Origin: Erwinia typographi
GTDB lineage: Bacteria > Pseudomonadota > Gammaproteobacteria > Enterobacterales > Enterobacteriaceae
Reading direction: 5' to 3'
Assembly (NCBI RefSeq): GCF_000773975.1
Contig: NZ_JRUQ01000041.1
Span: 62,001-126,000 of the forward strand
DNA length: 64,000 nucleotides
Numbering within the stretch: the stretch's first letter is position 1; each line of letters opens with the position of its first letter. Below, in pieces: positions 33,266-41,438 of the stretch. The translations under genes and the position numbers were made by a program. The notes beneath the pieces were generated by a model that worked only from the letters and a program-made list of their open reading frames with translations, was not told where the DNA came from and did not search any database.

Positions 33266-34255
33266 ATGGGATCTAACGTGCCGGTTTCTCTCTATGCAGG
33301 TGTGCTGTTTGCTCTGGCCGCAGGGATGATGTGGGGCTTAATTTTTGTCGGACCGCTCCTGGTTCCTGACTATCCGGGGGCGCTACAGTCAGTGGGACGC
33401 TATCTGGCTTTTGGCCTTATCGCCTTACCGCTGGCCTGGCGGGATGTAAAGCGATTGCGGCAGCTTTCGCGCAGCGACTGGACAGAAGCGCTCAAACTGG
33501 CGCTGGTGGGCAATCTCCTCTATTACACTTTTCTGGCTAATGCTATTCAGCGCACCGGCGCGCCGGTCTCTACGATGATTATCGGCACGCTGCCGGTGGT
33601 TATCTCGATTGCCGCCAACGTGTTTTATGGCAGGCATGAAGGTCGGCTGGCCTGGCGCAAGCTTATCCCCGCGCTGATGTTGGTTGCCGGGGGACTGGTG
33701 CTGGTAAACGTTGCCGAATGGCGGGGAAGTTTGCAACAGAGCGATCTATGGCGCTACCTTAGCGGCATTGCACTGGCCCTGATGGCGGTGATCTGCTGGA
33801 CATGGTATCCGTTACGCAATGCCCGCTGGCTGCGCGAGCATCCGCAGAGTAAGGCTACCACCTGGGCAACCGCTCAGGGTATCGCCACGCTGCCGCTGGC
33901 GGCAATCGGCTATCTGCTGGTGGGCGCGCAGCTGCATCTGACTCGACCTGACTTTGCGCTGCCGTTTGGGCCTCGTCCTGAGGTCTTTGTCCCGCTGATG
34001 ATCGCCATAGGGCTGCTGTGCTCCTGGCTGGGCGCGTGGTGCTGGAATGAAGCGAGCCAGAGGTTGCCGACCGTGCTGGTCGGTCCGCTAATCGTGTTCG
34101 AAATTCTGGCTGGGCTGGCCTATACCTTCCTGGTACGCCAGAGTTGGCCGCCTTTACTGACCCTTTCCGGCATCCTTTGTCTTGTGGCTGGCGTGGTAGT
34201 AGCCACCCGCATCAAACCGCAGCCCGTTATCACCGAAGTGGTTGTCAGCAAATGA
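33266..34255 (+). CDS. EamA-family (DMT) transporter
   Basis: About 329 residues with ten predicted spans in two EamA halves (GVLFALAAGMMWGLIFVGPLL; LSGIALALMAVICWTWYPLRN). The drug/metabolite transporter superfamily exports amino acids, metabolites or drugs. Substrate is not predictable. The ATG at 33266 is preferred over an upstream GTG (33254). The last gene before an AT-rich, gene-poor stretch. Confidence 0.82.
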   Translation: MGSNVPVSLYAGVLFALAAGMMWGLIFVGPLLVPDYPGALQSVGRYLAFGLIALPLAWRDVKRLRQLSRSDWTEALKLALVGNLLYYTFLANAIQRTGAPVSTMIIGTLPVVISIAANVFYGRHEGRLAWRKLIPALMLVAGGLVLVNVAEWRGSLQQSDLWRYLSGIALALMAVICWTWYPLRNARWLREHPQSKATTWATAQGIATLPLAAIGYLLVGAQLHLTRPDFALPFGPRPEVFVPLMIAIGLLCSWLGAWCWNEASQRLPTVLVGPLIVFEILAGLAYTFLVRQSWPPLLTLSGILCLVAGVVVATRIKPQPVITEVVVSK

Positions 34256-34985
34256 ATTGATTGCCTGACAGATTCACCTATTTCTCCTGCAAAACTTCTT
34301 TCTGAGCTGGCCGTAAAGCTGGCCTTTATGATGTCAATTTTGTGATAAAAACCGCCTTTTTAAGACTATGCCGAATCATACTCTGCCCCTGTTGTCGGCT
34401 ATTTGTCCTGGCACAGTCCGTTATTGTTCCGCTATAAGAATAATCGCTAAACATATTGTGCGACTTTTTGGACAGTGTACCGGCGCTACTGAAAGGGAAA
34501 TAGCGCAATTTTGAGACGGCTTTTTAAATAGAAAGCCACGATTAACTCAAATTCCCGGTTTAGCGAAACCTGAGTAAAGCCACTGGAAAAGGTCAAAAGC
34601 ATTAGTGGTAGCGAAGTCAGGATGAAGATCGTTAACGTTTTCCAGGCATTTCTATTACTAACGTTAAGCATTGCTACAGGATGGCCGGCAGCGAGATGAT
34701 ACGTAGATAAGCTAAAAGGCGCCAGAATGTGCGATTTAAGCCAAATGGCTGGCCGTTGTCAGACAGACGTAATTTGCCGAAAGGTGAAGTTCATGAACCA
34801 GTGATGAATGGAACAGTTTTACGAAACGTGAAGCACTCTGTCTGTTTTTTGCTCTATCGGTAAGTGGGCTTAATGTTAGAAAAGGGGCATTTATCTTTGC
34901 GGACAAAGATAAATGCGCTCAGAAGGGATTGAAATAGATGTGTTTTCAGCTGGTGTCTAATAAAGATACAGCTTAAAAGGGGACA
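34256..34985. other. Gene-free AT-rich stretch
   Basis: About 730 bp with no convincing gene. Two short leftward frames (34326-34508, 34486-34671) have no ribosome site or family signature and overlap each other. No promoter, terminator or repeat was recognised. Together with 35067-36043 it forms an AT-rich border of the flippase/ATP-grasp pair. Confidence 0.6.
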
Positions 34986-35066
34986 ATGATGGCAATTAAT
35001 TCATCAAGGAAAAATGTTTTCCTGAAATCGATCCGTAATTTTCAATTAGCAATGGGAATATTTTAA
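34986..35066 (+). CDS. Possible 26-residue small protein
   Basis: A short frame starting with two ATG codons after AAAAGGGGAC, a fair ribosome site, encodes a small basic peptide (MMAINSSRKNVFLKSIRNFQ). No family is known to me. It could be a leader peptide, the remains of a longer gene, or chance. There is no other evidence. Confidence 0.2.
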   Translation: MMAINSSRKNVFLKSIRNFQLAMGIF

Positions 35067-35107
35067 TTGGACCTGCAAGAAAAATAGCGATGTGCAGTAG
35101 ATCTCAA

Positions 35108-35503
35108 TTAATGATTTTCCACATTGTACGGATAATGGTAAACGCTTCGACTAATATCCAGCAGGCGGCAGCTGCGGCGAGTCCCGATCTCAAAGGTATC
35201 CTGTAGGTAATTAACTGCCTGGCGTTTGTCATTGGTAGTAAAGAAGTTTTTCACTACGCTTTGCAACATCTCTTTGTCCGAGTTGAGGGTCTGGAGCTCG
35301 CGCTCTATATTATGCACCTTGTCTTCTAATTCCTTGATTTTTCTACCGTCTTCAGATGAAAGTCCGGAGTATTTCTTCTTCCAGCTGTAGAAGGTTGCCT
35401 CTGAGATCCCAAGTTCATCGCAGATTTCTTTCACCTTTACACCGCATTCAGATGCTTTAATGGCACTGGTGATTTGATCTTCTGTATAACGTGACTTTCT
35501 CAT
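35108..35503 (-). pseudogene. Truncated IS3-family transposase (OrfA joined to start of OrfB)
   Basis: A 131-residue frame. Residues 1-90 are a typical IS3-family OrfA: MRKSRYTEDQITSAIKASECGVKVKEICDELGISEATFYSWKKKY helix-turn-helix and a leucine-zipper stretch (KIKELEDKVHNIERELQTLNSDKEMLQ). It then continues in the same frame into the beginning of OrfB (RRSCRLLDISRSVYHYP) and stops at NVENH. In intact elements OrfB follows by frameshift and carries the DDE catalytic domain; that domain is absent here. No inverted repeats were found. A dead insertion-sequence fragment is most likely, though a domesticated DNA-binding protein is possible. Confidence 0.75.
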
Positions 35504-36043
35504 AAATGCTCTTCCCTTTCTTAACTGTAATGTGATGAGAATAACTGCAATAATTGATGGATCTGATTACCCCATAAATTAGAGCAGTGTTGTTAAGTAC
35601 GCGATTTGAATTGCAAGGATTACGTTAAGTGATTATGAAGAAATATCATCATGGGAATTCTCCTATTTTATTTCTAAAGCCCCTGGCGAGCTTTCGATAT
35701 GCGAGTTTTTGTTATAAATTCGTTTCATGGCAGCAGCAAGGCCAGCGAGTAATTCAGAATTCTCCAGCAGGTGGGTCGCAGAAACTGTGTCATGATAACC
35801 ATCGTTGAAGAGCAATGGGTGGAATTGATTACAAGAAATTAAGACCGGTTTAAATCAGAGATTTCTCAACGTTCGTAAATTGGAAAAAAACACATTTAAA
35901 ATAACAGCGGATTAAGAATATTCCGCATTATAAAAAATCAGTTCCATTTTTTCGTCGAGTTATTTTGGCGGATGACTTTCCCGTTTCGACAAGGATGTGC
36001 AGAGTTACTGCAATAAGTGATTAGTTTTAAAAAGGATGCTCAG
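35504..36043. other. Gene-free AT-rich stretch upstream of flippase gene
   Basis: About 540 bp without a convincing gene or element. No JUMPstart/ops element (GGCGGTAGCGTG) was found, so there is no sign of RfaH control of the following polysaccharide-type genes. Confidence 0.5.
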
Positions 36044-37300
36044 ATGAATCACAGCGCTATGTCTAACGCCATATGGATGATGTTGGAAAAAGTCATTTCC
36101 GTATTCGGTGTGATATTTGTCACATCCTATGTCGCAAAGTCCTTTGGCCCTTCCATATTCGGGCAAATAGCATTTTCTGCATCACTTTTTTCCATTGTGC
36201 AGACTGTGGCTATTTTCGGTACTGAAACAATTCTGTTTAAAAGTATCAGCAAAAGTGCGCCAAAAGGGATTCGGCTGATGGCCGTCGCCAAACAGCTGCG
36301 TATGGCACTGTTGTTATGTCTGTCCGTACCGGTATTAATCTATGTCTGGCTCGAAATGCGGGAAAACTTCCTGATTTTCGCCATCGCGTCTTTTTTGTCA
36401 GCGATGTTTGTGACCCAGGATATTTTCAGTGTTTATAACAATGCGCGACTGGAATCGCGGATGAACACGATAGCGAACGCCACGGGAATGGTCATCAGCT
36501 TTGCCATTAGCTTCCTTGTTGCCTGGCTAAAACTGAGTCCTTTGCTGCTCTCATTCTCCATCGTTGCGGTGACCCTGGTGCCTTACATGATTAAGCGCAG
36601 TCGGTTTTACCAGCTTAACAGCATCAGTAAACCGCCTAAGCGTAAGCACAGAAACTATTTGCGCTACCTGTTCCACGCCGGATTGCCGCTGGCTATCTCC
36701 AGCGTGTTCATCTCCATACAGGTCAAGCTGTCGCAATTTTTTCTGCTCGGGGTGGGGTCAGTACATGACCTTGGGTTGTTTACTGCCGTCAATACTATTT
36801 CCGCTTCGTGGATTTTTATCCCGGTAGCGATCATCACTTCCAGTTTCTCTGAGATTTTCAGAGAGCGCTCGGATGTGGCTGTAAAACTGGCCGCAAGGCT
36901 GAATGGCTATGTAATGACTGTCTCATTTTTGATGCTGCTTATCGTCGCGCTGTATGGCGAAAAGATCGTCACTACTCTCTATGGGCATGACTACACACAA
37001 TCGGGAAATCTCGTTACGGTACTGTCGTTAGCAACCTGTTTTTCGGCAATGGGAACAGTAGCTTACCGCTATATGGTAAAGGAAGGTGGTTTTAATTATC
37101 TGCTGGTCAAGGTTCTTGTACTGGTGGTAATTAGCGTGGCGACCAACTGGATCTTTATCCGTTTCTGGGGGTTAACAGGCGCAGCCTGGAGCGTGCTGGT
37201 GACAGAACTGCTCTCCCTGACCGTAATGAACTACTTCTTTAAGAATGCCGTCATTCTTAAACTGCAGCTTTCCTCACTCAACTACAAAACCTACAGATGA
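36044..37300 (+). CDS. Polysaccharide flippase-like membrane protein (Wzx/MATE-type)
   Basis: A 418-residue protein with about 12-14 membrane spans of the MOP/polysaccharide biosynthesis family: AIWMMLEKVISVFGVIFVTSYVAKSFGPSIFGQIAF is the N-terminal region and TGAAWSVLVTELLSLTVMNYFF the C-terminal span. Such proteins flip undecaprenyl-linked oligosaccharides across the inner membrane. The ATG at 36044 has AAGGA before it; GTG 36017 is less likely. No polymerase or glycosyltransferases lie nearby, so it is an orphan export gene, paired with a TupA-type ATP-grasp gene. Confidence 0.8.
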   Translation: MNHSAMSNAIWMMLEKVISVFGVIFVTSYVAKSFGPSIFGQIAFSASLFSIVQTVAIFGTETILFKSISKSAPKGIRLMAVAKQLRMALLLCLSVPVLIYVWLEMRENFLIFAIASFLSAMFVTQDIFSVYNNARLESRMNTIANATGMVISFAISFLVAWLKLSPLLLSFSIVAVTLVPYMIKRSRFYQLNSISKPPKRKHRNYLRYLFHAGLPLAISSVFISIQVKLSQFFLLGVGSVHDLGLFTAVNTISASWIFIPVAIITSSFSEIFRERSDVAVKLAARLNGYVMTVSFLMLLIVALYGEKIVTTLYGHDYTQSGNLVTVLSLATCFSAMGTVAYRYMVKEGGFNYLLVKVLVLVVISVATNWIFIRFWGLTGAAWSVLVTELLSLTVMNYFFKNAVILKLQLSSLNYKTYR

Positions 37301-37308
37301 GGTTGAAA

Positions 37309-38262
37309 ATGTTAAAACTAAAGGCAGAGTTGAGAAAAGGCCTCTTATACCTGCTCAAGAAAATGCCCTGGTCTTATCAGGACAGAATACATTATTTTCA
37401 TAAATTTAAGCGGTTACCCAATATTCATCAGCCAAAACTTTTTAACGAGAAGATTATGTATCGGAAATTTGTCACCGGAGACTACATTCGTTACGGCAAC
37501 CTTTCAGATAAAATTTTGGTCCGTGATTACATAGCAAAAACGATCGGTGACGAGTATTTAATTCCGCTGCTGCATGAGTCGGCCGATCCGATGACCCTGC
37601 TGGGGCTTAAATCCCTAAAAAATACCGTTATTAAGGCAAACCACGGTTCCGGCATGGTTGAAATTTTCCTCGAAGAGCCGGACTGTATCCAGAAGCAGCT
37701 GTTGGTCAGGCGTTGCGAGGAGTGGCTGAAGCGGGACTTCTCCAATCAGTCGCGGGAGATCCACTACCGCTATATTAAGCCGCGTATTCTGGTTGAGCAG
37801 TATGTGGGTGACGGCAAGTTAGCCGCTACCGACTACAAGTTCCATATGTTTAATAAGAAAGATGGCAACTTTGAGTATGTGCTTCAGGTTATCTATAACC
37901 GCTGCGGCAATGCGCCTTTGTCGATGAATTTCTATGTGAACAGCCTGCAACAGTGTTTCTACAAGATACGCGATACAGGGTTGGATATCAGTGGTGACAG
38001 GGAAACGCTGGAAAAAGCGCTGGGCCTGAGCAAAAAGCTGGCCAGCGATTTCGACTATGTGCGCGTGGACTGGTATATCGACGAGGGGCAGATCTACTTC
38101 GGTGAGCTGACCTTTACGCCGGGCGCCGGGATGGTGACAGGCCTGGATATGGGACTGGATAAAATGATGGGAGATATGTGGGTGCAGGATCGTAAAGCCG
38201 CCATGCTGCCTGAAAGGTCTGGTGAGGTGACGCCGCTGCCTGCAGCGCTCAAAAAAGTCTGA
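37309..38262 (+). CDS. TupA-like ATP-grasp protein (polysaccharide modification)
   Basis: About 317 residues. The text LPNIHQPKLFNEKIMYRKF, AKTIGDEYLIPLLHE and VIKANHGSGMVEIF is typical of the TupA ATP-grasp family (PF14305), followed by PRILVEQYVGD and FDYVRVDWYIDEGQIYFGELTFTPGAGM near the end with the metal-binding Asp/Glu. These enzymes are usually found in capsule and teichuronopeptide loci and probably ligate an amino acid or similar group to a sugar acid. Start 37309 has GATGAGG 6 bp before it; ATG 37297 overlapping the flippase stop is the alternative. It clearly belongs with the flippase gene. Confidence 0.8.
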   Translation: MLKLKAELRKGLLYLLKKMPWSYQDRIHYFHKFKRLPNIHQPKLFNEKIMYRKFVTGDYIRYGNLSDKILVRDYIAKTIGDEYLIPLLHESADPMTLLGLKSLKNTVIKANHGSGMVEIFLEEPDCIQKQLLVRRCEEWLKRDFSNQSREIHYRYIKPRILVEQYVGDGKLAATDYKFHMFNKKDGNFEYVLQVIYNRCGNAPLSMNFYVNSLQQCFYKIRDTGLDISGDRETLEKALGLSKKLASDFDYVRVDWYIDEGQIYFGELTFTPGAGMVTGLDMGLDKMMGDMWVQDRKAAMLPERSGEVTPLPAALKKV

Positions 38263-38307
38263 GCACTAACGAGCCGTATCTCCTCAGGGAGAACGGCTCA
38301 TCTGTTA

Positions 38308-38589
38308 TCAGGGCATTGGGTAATCGGGCGGCGTGTGGCTCATTACTTCGACAAACACGTCTTTCGTGATATGCCAGAAGTTGTACAGGTTTTCCATGCT
38401 CAGAGTGATGCCCAACAGTCCGGTGACGAACCAGCATGACATACCGATGCCTACGCCCGTGAATACAAAGGCGATGCCGCGGTGGCTTGCCTGACGGCAT
38501 TTCACATTTACGGTACTGGCAAAGAACATCATGACTGCACTAACCAGTTCCCATCTTGCCATCACCAGGCTAGCGGTTAAGGTACCCAT
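38308..38589 (-). CDS. yjcB: YjcB-like small membrane protein
   Basis: A 93-residue protein with two hydrophobic spans. The N-terminal MGTLTASLVMARWELVSAVM, CWFVTGLLGITLS and the C-terminal SHTPPDYPMP strongly recall E. coli YjcB. Function unknown; it is conserved in this genomic place beside the soxS region. A CRP-like site lies 113 bp upstream of its start. Confidence 0.75.
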   Translation of the reverse strand: MGTLTASLVMARWELVSAVMMFFASTVNVKCRQASHRGIAFVFTGVGIGMSCWFVTGLLGITLSMENLYNFWHITKDVFVEVMSHTPPDYPMP

Positions 38590-39065
38590 ATTCTTAAAAC
38601 TCCGAGAAATTCTGCCCTGACAAGAGGTCGTGGCATCACCGGGACAGACGAAAAGTTGCCAGGTTGCTGTTCATCTGAACTGACGTAACAGGTCATAGAA
38701 GTGTGATGTCGGTCACATTATATCACTCGATTTTAAAATTTGAACAAAATTTAGACCTGGTATGGTAGTTTTTGCCGCGCTTCATTATTACTCGTTTATT
38801 TACTGAGGTTTACAAAGCCATTCAGGATTATCAGGAATAATCCTTATATCTGCTACCAGCCAGTCGATACCGTTCTTATTCTCGTCAGTTAATGAGGTGG
38901 CTATGAAAAATAAAGAGTCATTTTATATTTAATATAAGTAAGTTAGCTGAATTTTGAGACGGTAAATGACAGCTAATATCAATTTTTAATGATTAATGCT
39001 GGCTGCTTTTACCCAGAGAATGCGTGCGCAAAGCTAACGCCAGGGGCGGGAGAGGGGGTAGAAGC
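38590..39065. other. Intergenic region between yjcB and the DgcN-like gene
   Basis: About 476 bp between divergent genes. Only the CRP-like site at 38702-38717 was recognised. The half near 39066 is G-rich (GAGAGGGGG) and provides the ribosome site of the cyclase. Confidence 0.6.
38702..38717. promoter_or_regulatory. Strong CRP-like site TGTGA-N6-TCACA
   Basis: TGTGATGTCGGTCACA holds both perfect 5-bp arms with the right 6-bp spacing and flanking A/T (AAG before, TTA after). It is 113 bp upstream of the yjcB start (minus) and about 350 bp before the DgcN-like start (plus), so it most likely serves yjcB, with dgcN possible. Confidence 0.75.
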
Positions 39066-40370
39066 ATGTCTGACGATGCTGAAGAGGGAGCGACGCCTGG
39101 GCGAGGCGCCAAAAAAACGCTGCCAACGCTGCGGAAAAGTTTGCAGCGCATCCATCTGGTGATCATCCTGGTGTCGATGACGTTCAGCGGCATCTCGCTG
39201 TCGGCGCTCTCAATGTTTGCCCTACGCAGTTACGCGGAAAATAATCTCCAGCTGGTAGCGACCACTATTGGTTACAGCGTGCAGCGGGCTGTCAGCTCCG
39301 GGGATACCGGGACCGCCGCTGAAATAGTGCGGAATATCGGTGCTACCGCGCAGTTTAGCCGTGCCAGAATTATTGATGCCCATAACCGGGTACTGATTAA
39401 CTGGCCTTCACCCGGCGCCAAAAGCCCTGAAGGCATTGCAAAGCTGGTTACCCACTGGCTGTTTCCACAGCCGCTGAAAGTCCCCATTATTGACGGCCAG
39501 CGCGAGATCGGTCAGGTGTGGTTGACCGGCGATGCCAGCCGGATTTTGCACTTTCTGAGCCGGGCGGTGAAATGGCTGAGCGGCAGCCTGATGGTGACCG
39601 CGCTGCTGGCGTTCTGGCTGTCGCATCGGATGCATTCCGGCATCCTGGCTGGCCTGCAAAATATCACTTCCGTGGCTCATGATGTCCGCAAACGCCGCTC
39701 TTTCTCGCGGCGAGTGCCTTCCTCCTCTATTGCCGAACTGGATAAGCTGAGCGGTGATTTCAACAGCCTGCTGAACGAACTGTCGAGCTGGCAGAACCAT
39801 TTACAGCGTGAAAACGATAGCCTGGTCCATCAGGCGCTGCACGATGAGCTAACCGGCTTGCCTAACCGCAGGGCGTTTGAGCTGGAGCTGAAAAAAATGA
39901 TGAGCAGCCCGCAGACGGCCTGTCAGGTAGCGGTGCTGTTTATTGATGGCGACAGATTTAAAGAAGTCAATGATACCTATGGTCATGCCGCTGGCGATCG
40001 AGTGCTGGTGGAAACGGCTTTGCGCCTGCGTGCAAGGTTGCGGAAAGGCGATCTGGTTGCCCGCCTGGGCGGCGATGAATTTGCCGTCCTGCTGTCAGGC
40101 ATTGAGAGCGGCGAACAGGCGGCCAGAGTCGCCGGAAACGTTATTGAAGCGATGCGGGAACCTGTCCGGCTGGATAACGGCACCGCGGTGGCGCAGTCGC
40201 TGAGCATCGGCGTGGCGCTGGCAAAAAACCACAGTTCAGGAGAGGCGATGATCGCTCAGGCCGATGCGGCGATGTACCACATTAAGGAACTGGGCGGCGG
40301 CTGGTATTTCTCGCCGTCTTTATGGGGGCAAGGTCCAAAGGCCGGGCCGCCAATCCGCAACCTGGCCTGA
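39066..40370 (+). CDS. Membrane diguanylate cyclase, DgcN/YfiN-like
   Basis: About 434 residues. Two membrane spans (IHLVIILVSMTFSGISLSALSMFAL near the N terminus and WLSGSLMVTALLAFWLSH about 180) bracket a periplasmic CHASE8-like domain, then a HAMP-like HDVRKRRSFSRRV and a GGDEF domain with DALHDELTGLPNRRAFELE and the active LGGDEFAVLL motif (about 335). The layout and text (YAENNLQLVATTIGYSVQRAVSSGD, ISHWLFPxP-like) resemble E. coli DgcN/YfiN. It makes cyclic di-GMP and should favour biofilm. In E. coli the slot between yjcB and soxS holds the phosphodiesterase gene pdeC instead. Confidence 0.8.
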   Translation: MSDDAEEGATPGRGAKKTLPTLRKSLQRIHLVIILVSMTFSGISLSALSMFALRSYAENNLQLVATTIGYSVQRAVSSGDTGTAAEIVRNIGATAQFSRARIIDAHNRVLINWPSPGAKSPEGIAKLVTHWLFPQPLKVPIIDGQREIGQVWLTGDASRILHFLSRAVKWLSGSLMVTALLAFWLSHRMHSGILAGLQNITSVAHDVRKRRSFSRRVPSSSIAELDKLSGDFNSLLNELSSWQNHLQRENDSLVHQALHDELTGLPNRRAFELELKKMMSSPQTACQVAVLFIDGDRFKEVNDTYGHAAGDRVLVETALRLRARLRKGDLVARLGGDEFAVLLSGIESGEQAARVAGNVIEAMREPVRLDNGTAVAQSLSIGVALAKNHSSGEAMIAQADAAMYHIKELGGGWYFSPSLWGQGPKAGPPIRNLA

Positions 40371-40376
40371 ACTTGA

Positions 40377-40805
40377 TTACAGCTGGGTGGGACAGTGGCT
40401 TTTATCCGCTGCTTTAGGGAAGGCGGCGTGGGCAAAATCGCTACAGTCAAAACTGTAGCCCGGCTGACGGCTCAGCGACTGCCGGCGCATGGTGTGACGA
40501 TAGGCCGTCGGCGTTTGCGAAAACTGGCGGCGAAACACGCGGGAGAACGTCTGCTGCGAATCGTAGCCATACTGCATGGCGATATCAAAAACCGGGCGCT
40601 GCGTCTGGCGCAGTGCTTCAGCCGCCAGCGTCAGGCGACGTACGCGGATATAGTCGCCCAGCGTCTGTTTGGTCACCGTGCGGAACATCCGCTGTAAATG
40701 CCACTTCGAATAGCCCGATTTTGCCGCCACTTCATCAATCGACAGCGTTTTATCAAGGTTGCCTTCAATCCAGTCGGTAAGGGTGTGGATGATATCGTCA
40801 TGCAT
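40377..40805 (-). CDS. soxS: SoxS-like AraC-family regulator with C-terminal extension
   Basis: A 142-residue AraC/XylS protein; SoxS of E. coli has 107. Residues 1-105 match SoxS (SIDEVAAKSGYSKWHLQRMFRTVTKQTLGDYIRVRRLTLAAEAL and the second helix-turn-helix YDSQQTFSRVFRRQFSQTPTAYRH). About 35 extra residues follow with three cysteine-containing patches (FDCSDFAHAAF, KSHCPTQL). It activates superoxide-response genes. Start 40805 follows GGGAGAAG. It is divergent from soxR with the classic operator between them. Confidence 0.88.
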   Translation of the reverse strand: MHDDIIHTLTDWIEGNLDKTLSIDEVAAKSGYSKWHLQRMFRTVTKQTLGDYIRVRRLTLAAEALRQTQRPVFDIAMQYGYDSQQTFSRVFRRQFSQTPTAYRHTMRRQSLSRQPGYSFDCSDFAHAAFPKAADKSHCPTQL

Positions 40806-40857
40806 ACAGGTCTTCTCCCTGGTGAGAAATTTCATGTCGTCTTCTCAATGGTTGCTG

Positions 40858-40888
40858 AGTATAATTCCTCAAGTTAACTTGAGGTAAA
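40858..40888 (-). promoter_or_regulatory. soxS promoter with SoxR operator
   Basis: The palindrome CCTCAAGTTAACTTGAGG (40867-40884) lies between a -35 box TTTACC (plus 40883-40888) and a -10 box TATACT (plus 40858-40863), read leftward. The boxes are 19 bp apart, the overlong spacer known for MerR-family activators such as SoxR, which untwists the DNA when its iron-sulfur cluster is oxidised. Confidence 0.92.
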
Positions 40889-40895
40889 GAGCTAA

Positions 40896-41363
40896 ATGAA
40901 AAAAAGTCTCAGCGGTTCCAGCAAGCGCGAACTGACGCCTGGTGACGTGGCCCAGCGCTGCGGCGTGGCGGTTTCCGCTCTGCATTTCTATGAAAGCAAA
41001 GGGTTAATCAGCAGTTTCCGTAACGCCGGTAACCAGCGGCGCTACCATCGTGACGTGCTGCGTCGGGTGGCTATTGTCAAAATCGCTCAGCGCATCGGCA
41101 TCCCGCTGGCGACTATCGGTGAGCATTTGACGCAGCTGCCAGCCGGTCATCGCATGTCGCCCAGGGAGTGGAAGATGCTGTCGGAGAAGTGGCGTGAAGA
41201 GCTTGACCAGCGGATTGAAACCCTGATCAGGCTGCGGGACGATCTGGACGGCTGCATTGGCTGCGGCTGCCTGTCGATGCAGGATTGCCCGCTGCGTAAC
41301 CCGGACGACCGACTGAGCGAGCGTGGAACCGGCGCTATCCTGCTGAAATCCGGGGAGGAGTGA
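40896..41363 (+). CDS. soxR: SoxR redox-sensitive regulator
   Basis: A 155-residue MerR-family regulator: [25 protein letters not shown] is the DNA-binding start, then the dimer helix, and [12 protein letters not shown] (C120, C123, C125, C131) is the [2Fe-2S] cluster motif. It senses redox-cycling compounds and activates soxS. The start lies 12 bp after the operator, as in other enterobacteria. A GST gene follows in the same direction. Confidence 0.95.
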   Translation: MKKSLSGSSKRELTPGDVAQRCGVAVSALHFYESKGLISSFRNAGNQRRYHRDVLRRVAIVKIAQRIGIPLATIGEHLTQLPAGHRMSPREWKMLSEKWREELDQRIETLIRLRDDLDGCIGCGCLSMQDCPLRNPDDRLSERGTGAILLKSGEE

Positions 41364-41438
41364 AACGCTGGCGGTTTCTCTTCGGCATGTGCGTGGAGGT
41401 CTATACTACTCATTCTCCGCTTAACAGAAGGGTAGAGT

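Noticed and set aside
34326-34671. Two overlapping short leftward frames as small genes
   Set aside because: No ribosome site, no recognisable family, overlap each other and lie in AT-rich intergenic DNA.
35504-36043. JUMPstart/ops element ahead of the flippase gene
   Set aside because: No GGCGGTAGCGTG-like sequence was found.
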